Assembly: GCF_030381805.1 (NCBI RefSeq)
Contig: NZ_JAUDRH010000019.1
Coordinates: forward strand, 136,858 to 200,857
Reading direction: 5' to 3'
Length of the DNA: 64,000 nt
Origin: Chlorogloeopsis sp. ULAP01
GTDB taxonomy: Bacteria > Cyanobacteriota > Cyanobacteriia > Cyanobacteriales > Nostocaceae
This document shows, one piece after another, positions 61,060 through 64,000 of the stretch (position 1 is the stretch's first letter; each line of letters begins with the position of its first letter). The notes beneath the pieces were generated by a model. The model saw only the letters and a list, made by a program, of their open reading frames with translations. It ran no database searches and was not told the origin of the DNA. The position numbers were made by a program, and so were the translations under genes.

Positions 61060-63220
61060 TTAGTTGTTGCCTCAGTTCCTCTATATCTAAACAATCGCTA
61101 GCAAAAGCTTTGCGCAAAAGCGGGTGAGGAATAAAGCGATCGTACTTTTGCATTTCTGGTGCTTCCGCATCACTTAATAAATCTTCTGCTGTAATTCTTT
61201 GTTCACATAAAGAGATAATTTCTGGATATAAAGATTGAATTTTATCCTTACCTAATTTCAGAGTTAGAAAATAGGGATTTACACAGTTAATAATTTTAAT
61301 TTCTAAAGATTCCCGACAAAAAGAATTAAGCAATCTTTCAAGAGTGCGAAAAGCTTTCGTACCTAACCAGGGGAAAATACAACATTGATTTTTTGCTAAT
61401 TGCACAATATTTTTTTGAGCTAATCCATCATTTTGGGCTAGTTTGCGAACTGACTGCAAACGTTTGCTCGCATTCTTTTGTAAGTAAGGATATTCTACAT
61501 CTTCAATCAATACCTGTCGCATCCTTTGTAAAATCCGTGTATGAATAGAACCACTACCGCCACGCCAAAAAATACTTGCTTCTCCTTCCACTGGCTTAAC
61601 TAATATAATCTTTTTTTTGAAGTCAATTTCTACAACTTCCCAAGTTTTACCTGCCAACGCAAACTGATTTCCAACAGGTAGTGGCATGACGATACTACCA
61701 ATTTCCGTTTTATCTTGTTTAACACTATATTCTTCGTTATCTGGAAATACAGCATAAAATTGAAATTTACTAACTATCTTTTCTCCTCCCAATCCCAAAA
61801 TTAATTTGCCCTGTTCGGCTAGTTGAATATGATTAATGTCAATTAAATAGCGCAGTAATAATTTGAAGTCTTCCTTAGAAATATTATTAAAAGATGGTAA
61901 ATTAAAAACTTTCTGAGCAAGGGCTGTTGGCGAAATTGCTCCAGAGACTGCTAAGATGCTCATTGTCTGATGATATAGCAAACTAAACGGATATTGAATT
62001 GGTTTAATTGGTTCTATCCATCGCCCTTCTATATAAAGTTGAATAACTGCAATACACTGTATAAGTTGCCAAGGGATTTGTTCTGGTAGAGTTGCTTCTG
62101 GTGATAGCTTTTCTTCCCCACAGACAAAGCGCATATCCGCAGATTCACCTCGTCTTCCTGTGCGTCCCAAACGTTGTAAAAAACTGGCAACAGATAGCGG
62201 TGATTCTAACTGAATCACTCGTTCGAGATAACCAATATCTATACCTAATTCTAAAGTTAAGGTTGCTGCGGTAACAGTGGGTTGGTTGGGTTCGCGCATC
62301 GCATTTTCAGCCACTTGTCGCAAGCTAGCAGATATACTACCATGATGCACGTAATAGTTATCTGTTTGTCCTTCCTCTGTGGCAATTTTTCGTAAAGATG
62401 TAATGACAGATTCGGTTTGGGATTTATTGTTAGCAAAAATTAGACACTTACGAGATTTAGTGAGATTATAAATATATCTTTCATAGGCACTTATTTCTGA
62501 AATCTCATTATATTGACTAAAATAAAAATGTTCTAAAGCCAGTTTAATTTGTCGCTTGCCTACCTCAATCTCTGGAGTAATAACTGGTTTCTCTGTTCCG
62601 GAACGCAACCATTCTTCAGCCATTGAGTAGTCGCCGAGAGTTGCTGATAATCCAATTCTCCGGGGTTGTTTTTGTGTCAAATTCTCTAAACGTGTCAACT
62701 GACAAAGAATTTGACCGCCTCTTTCTGTACCCATAAAAGCGTGAATTTCATCGATGATGACAAACCGTAAATCACCAAAGATACGAGTAATATCGTGATA
62801 TTTATTTATTAATAGGCTTTCTAAAGATTCTGGAGTGATTTGTAGAATGCCTTGGGGATTTTTCAGAAGCTTATTTTTATGGCTATGAGAAACATCACCA
62901 TGCCAATGCCAAACAGGAATATTTGCTTCTTTTAGTAAATCATTAAGTCGTTCAAATTGGTCATTAATTAAAGCTTTAATGGGGCCAATATACAATGCAC
63001 CGATGCTGATAGAAGGATTTTCGTGTAATAGAGTTAAAACCGGTAGAAAAGCGGCTTCTGTTTTGCCAGAAGCTGTACCCGCTGCAACTAATAAGTGAGC
63101 CTCAGTATTAAAAATAACTTGACAAGCCGCAATTTGGATTGGTCGTAATTCAGTCCAATTGTGATTGTAAATATATTCTTGGATAAATGGTGCGAGTCTA
63201 GAAAAAGTAGCATTGCTCAT
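61046..63220 (-). CDS. Lhr-like DEAD/DEAH superfamily 2 helicase
   Basis: A 724-residue SF2 helicase. Motif I AAGTASGKTEAAF (about residue 42), motif II IIDEIHAF (about 156), motif III LSATLGD, motif VI LGRTGRRG (about 355), then a long C-terminal region with a WYL-free Lhr-like beta domain. DNA or RNA unwinding for repair is likely; some Lhr-like helicases occur in defence islands. Its last codons overlap a truncated GNAT gene, suggesting arrival or rearrangement at that site. Confidence 0.88.
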   Translation of the reverse strand: MSNATFSRLAPFIQEYIYNHNWTELRPIQIAACQVIFNTEAHLLVAAGTASGKTEAAFLPVLTLLHENPSISIGALYIGPIKALINDQFERLNDLLKEANIPVWHWHGDVSHSHKNKLLKNPQGILQITPESLESLLINKYHDITRIFGDLRFVIIDEIHAFMGTERGGQILCQLTRLENLTQKQPRRIGLSATLGDYSMAEEWLRSGTEKPVITPEIEVGKRQIKLALEHFYFSQYNEISEISAYERYIYNLTKSRKCLIFANNKSQTESVITSLRKIATEEGQTDNYYVHHGSISASLRQVAENAMREPNQPTVTAATLTLELGIDIGYLERVIQLESPLSVASFLQRLGRTGRRGESADMRFVCGEEKLSPEATLPEQIPWQLIQCIAVIQLYIEGRWIEPIKPIQYPFSLLYHQTMSILAVSGAISPTALAQKVFNLPSFNNISKEDFKLLLRYLIDINHIQLAEQGKLILGLGGEKIVSKFQFYAVFPDNEEYSVKQDKTEIGSIVMPLPVGNQFALAGKTWEVVEIDFKKKIILVKPVEGEASIFWRGGSGSIHTRILQRMRQVLIEDVEYPYLQKNASKRLQSVRKLAQNDGLAQKNIVQLAKNQCCIFPWLGTKAFRTLERLLNSFCRESLEIKIINCVNPYFLTLKLGKDKIQSLYPEIISLCEQRITAEDLLSDAEAPEMQKYDRFIPHPLLRKAFASDCLDIEELRQQLKSWK

Positions 63221-63629
63221 GGTTAAACAAGAAGATACCTGGCATTGCTAGCGATTTTAGCAAAGAGGTAGTGTATGACTCGCCACTATGATCCTGAATT
63301 TGGAAAATAGCGATCGCATCTGTACGAAACTGTTTGTTACTTATTACTCTTTCACAAGTACAGAAAAATACTTACCCAAATTGGCATAACTAAAGAATTT
63401 AGTCGTGCTTCACATTTAAAATAGATACTTTTCTACAATCTGGGTTAAGAGACAAAATACGAAATTTTTACTAACAAATCAAATATTTTCTATGTCACAA
63501 ACCTTGATCTAGATTGATTTACGGAAAAACTGAGTAATTAGCTGAATTTACCCATTGGCTTCACTACAACGAAAAAAGGGTGGAATATCCACCCTAGAAT
63601 TTTTTCAGTTGACATCAAAAGTCTGAAGA
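63221..63629. other. Intergenic region between helicase and secreted-protein gene
   Basis: About 400 AT-rich bases containing the terminator at 63572-63600 and no other feature that I can support. Confidence 0.45.
63572..63594 (-). terminator. Intrinsic terminator of the secreted-protein gene
   Basis: Perfect 7-bp stem GGGTGGA/TCCACCC (63578-63584 with 63588-63594). On the minus strand it is followed by TTTTTTC (63572-63577), 36 bases after the stop of the gene at 63630. Confidence 0.85.
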
Positions 63630-64000
63630 TTAACGAACACCTGCTGTGGTTTCATGCGCATTACTGTATGAATTCATAATGCTATGAATCGTTCCATAAA
63701 CTTTAGTGTAATTACTTTCATGGTAGTTACCATGTAAAGCAGAACCAGCAGTATGAACGGTAAAATCATCAAATGCTACTTCTTTGCCACCCCAAGTATA
63801 TTTAACGTCTACATCACCATCTACATAAATCTTGTCAGCCCAAGATGCATAATATTCGTTGCGATTTGAATTGGTATGAGAATCAAGATGTAAGTTAGTT
63901 TTTGTTGTAGTGTGGCTATTTGTCCACTCGTTACGAACAAAAGTTTCACCAGCCAAAGCAGGGGTAGCAAAAAAAGCAGCCAGAATTGCCAAGCCAAGAA
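63630..64000 (-). CDS. Secreted hypothetical protein, 5' end beyond window
   Basis: Runs off the right edge: the visible N-terminus LGLAILAAFFATPALAGETF is the second half of a signal peptide with cleavage after ALA, so the start codon lies outside the window. The mature part (about 107 residues) is Asn/Ser/Thr/His-rich (RNEWTNSHTTTKTNLHLDSH) and beta-like, ending NAHETTAGVR. No Cys, so not a lipoprotein. Resembles small periplasmic or surface proteins seen in cyanobacteria; function unknown. Confidence 0.75.
   Translation of the reverse strand, partial: LGLAILAAFFATPALAGETFVRNEWTNSHTTTKTNLHLDSHTNSNRNEYYASWADKIYVDGDVDVKYTWGGKEVAFDDFTVHTAGSALHGNYHESNYTKVYGTIHSIMNSYSNAHETTAGVR

Overview
The window looks like chromosome from a filamentous cyanobacterium of the Nostocales type. 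Evidence: the HIP1 octamer GCGATCGC recurs throughout; TTAGTCA/TTGGTCA-type heptamer tandem repeats and many small palindromic repeats lie between genes; gene content includes an orange-carotenoid-protein N-domain homologue, tocopherol cyclase, Ycf35, and the guaB3-yfr1-trxA arrangement. The genus cannot be named from this window. Most genes are housekeeping genes; there is no prophage, CRISPR array or intact transposase.

Layout. 0.2-5.4 kb: type IV pilus motor genes pilB-pilT-pilC and an unknown gene. 5.5-8.4 kb: a saccharopine-dehydrogenase-like oxidoreductase facing away from a DUF2997-ycf35-ferredoxin operon. 8.6-10.9 kb: DUF3038/DUF4335 pair. 11.7-12.9 kb: a small site-2-type protease and a secreted-protein gene split by a stop codon. 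13.2-19.7 kb: mutS2 and a five-PAS hybrid histidine kinase, both carrying repeat-derived insertions in conserved domains. 19.9-25.0 kb: guaB3, the small RNA Yfr1, trxA, a LOG-family gene and pepA. 25.2-28.4 kb: an EcsC-like protein, then an alpha/beta hydrolase and an acyltransferase that together resemble a split phytyl-ester-synthase. 28.8-34.0 kb: metG, a NYN-domain protein overlapping an LptC-like lipoprotein gene, and a D-Ala-D-Ala carboxypeptidase.

35.0-43.6 kb: plsX-fabH-fabD and plsC, fatty acid and phospholipid synthesis, separated by about 4.8 kb of accessory DNA. That block has a TetR/Rieske divergent pair with two copies of a palindromic operator, a GC-richer hydrolase, and a cluster of toxin-antitoxin modules that are nearly all damaged: a ParD remnant, a DUF433/DUF5615 pair with a nonsense codon near the toxin end, a DUF6959-like pseudogene, and a RelE-like toxin knocked out of frame by a 13-bp tandem duplication. 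Related direct repeats bracket these modules.

43.8-54.1 kb: AI-2E family permease, DUF2288, a coiled-coil/WD40 protein, tocopherol cyclase, tRNA-Arg(CCT), YdcF, DUF1400, a PEBP protein, a carotenoid oxygenase and an LprI-like protein. 54.6-64.0 kb: a phosphoesterase, a two-gene DUF262-HEPN operon (the best candidate for a defence system), a GMC oxidoreductase, a helical carotenoid protein, a truncated GNAT gene pressed against an Lhr-like helicase, and a secreted protein cut by the right edge.

The likeliest under-described systems are the DUF262-HEPN pair and the decaying toxin-antitoxin island inserted in the fab/pls cluster. All assignments are by reading translated motifs; no database search was run.
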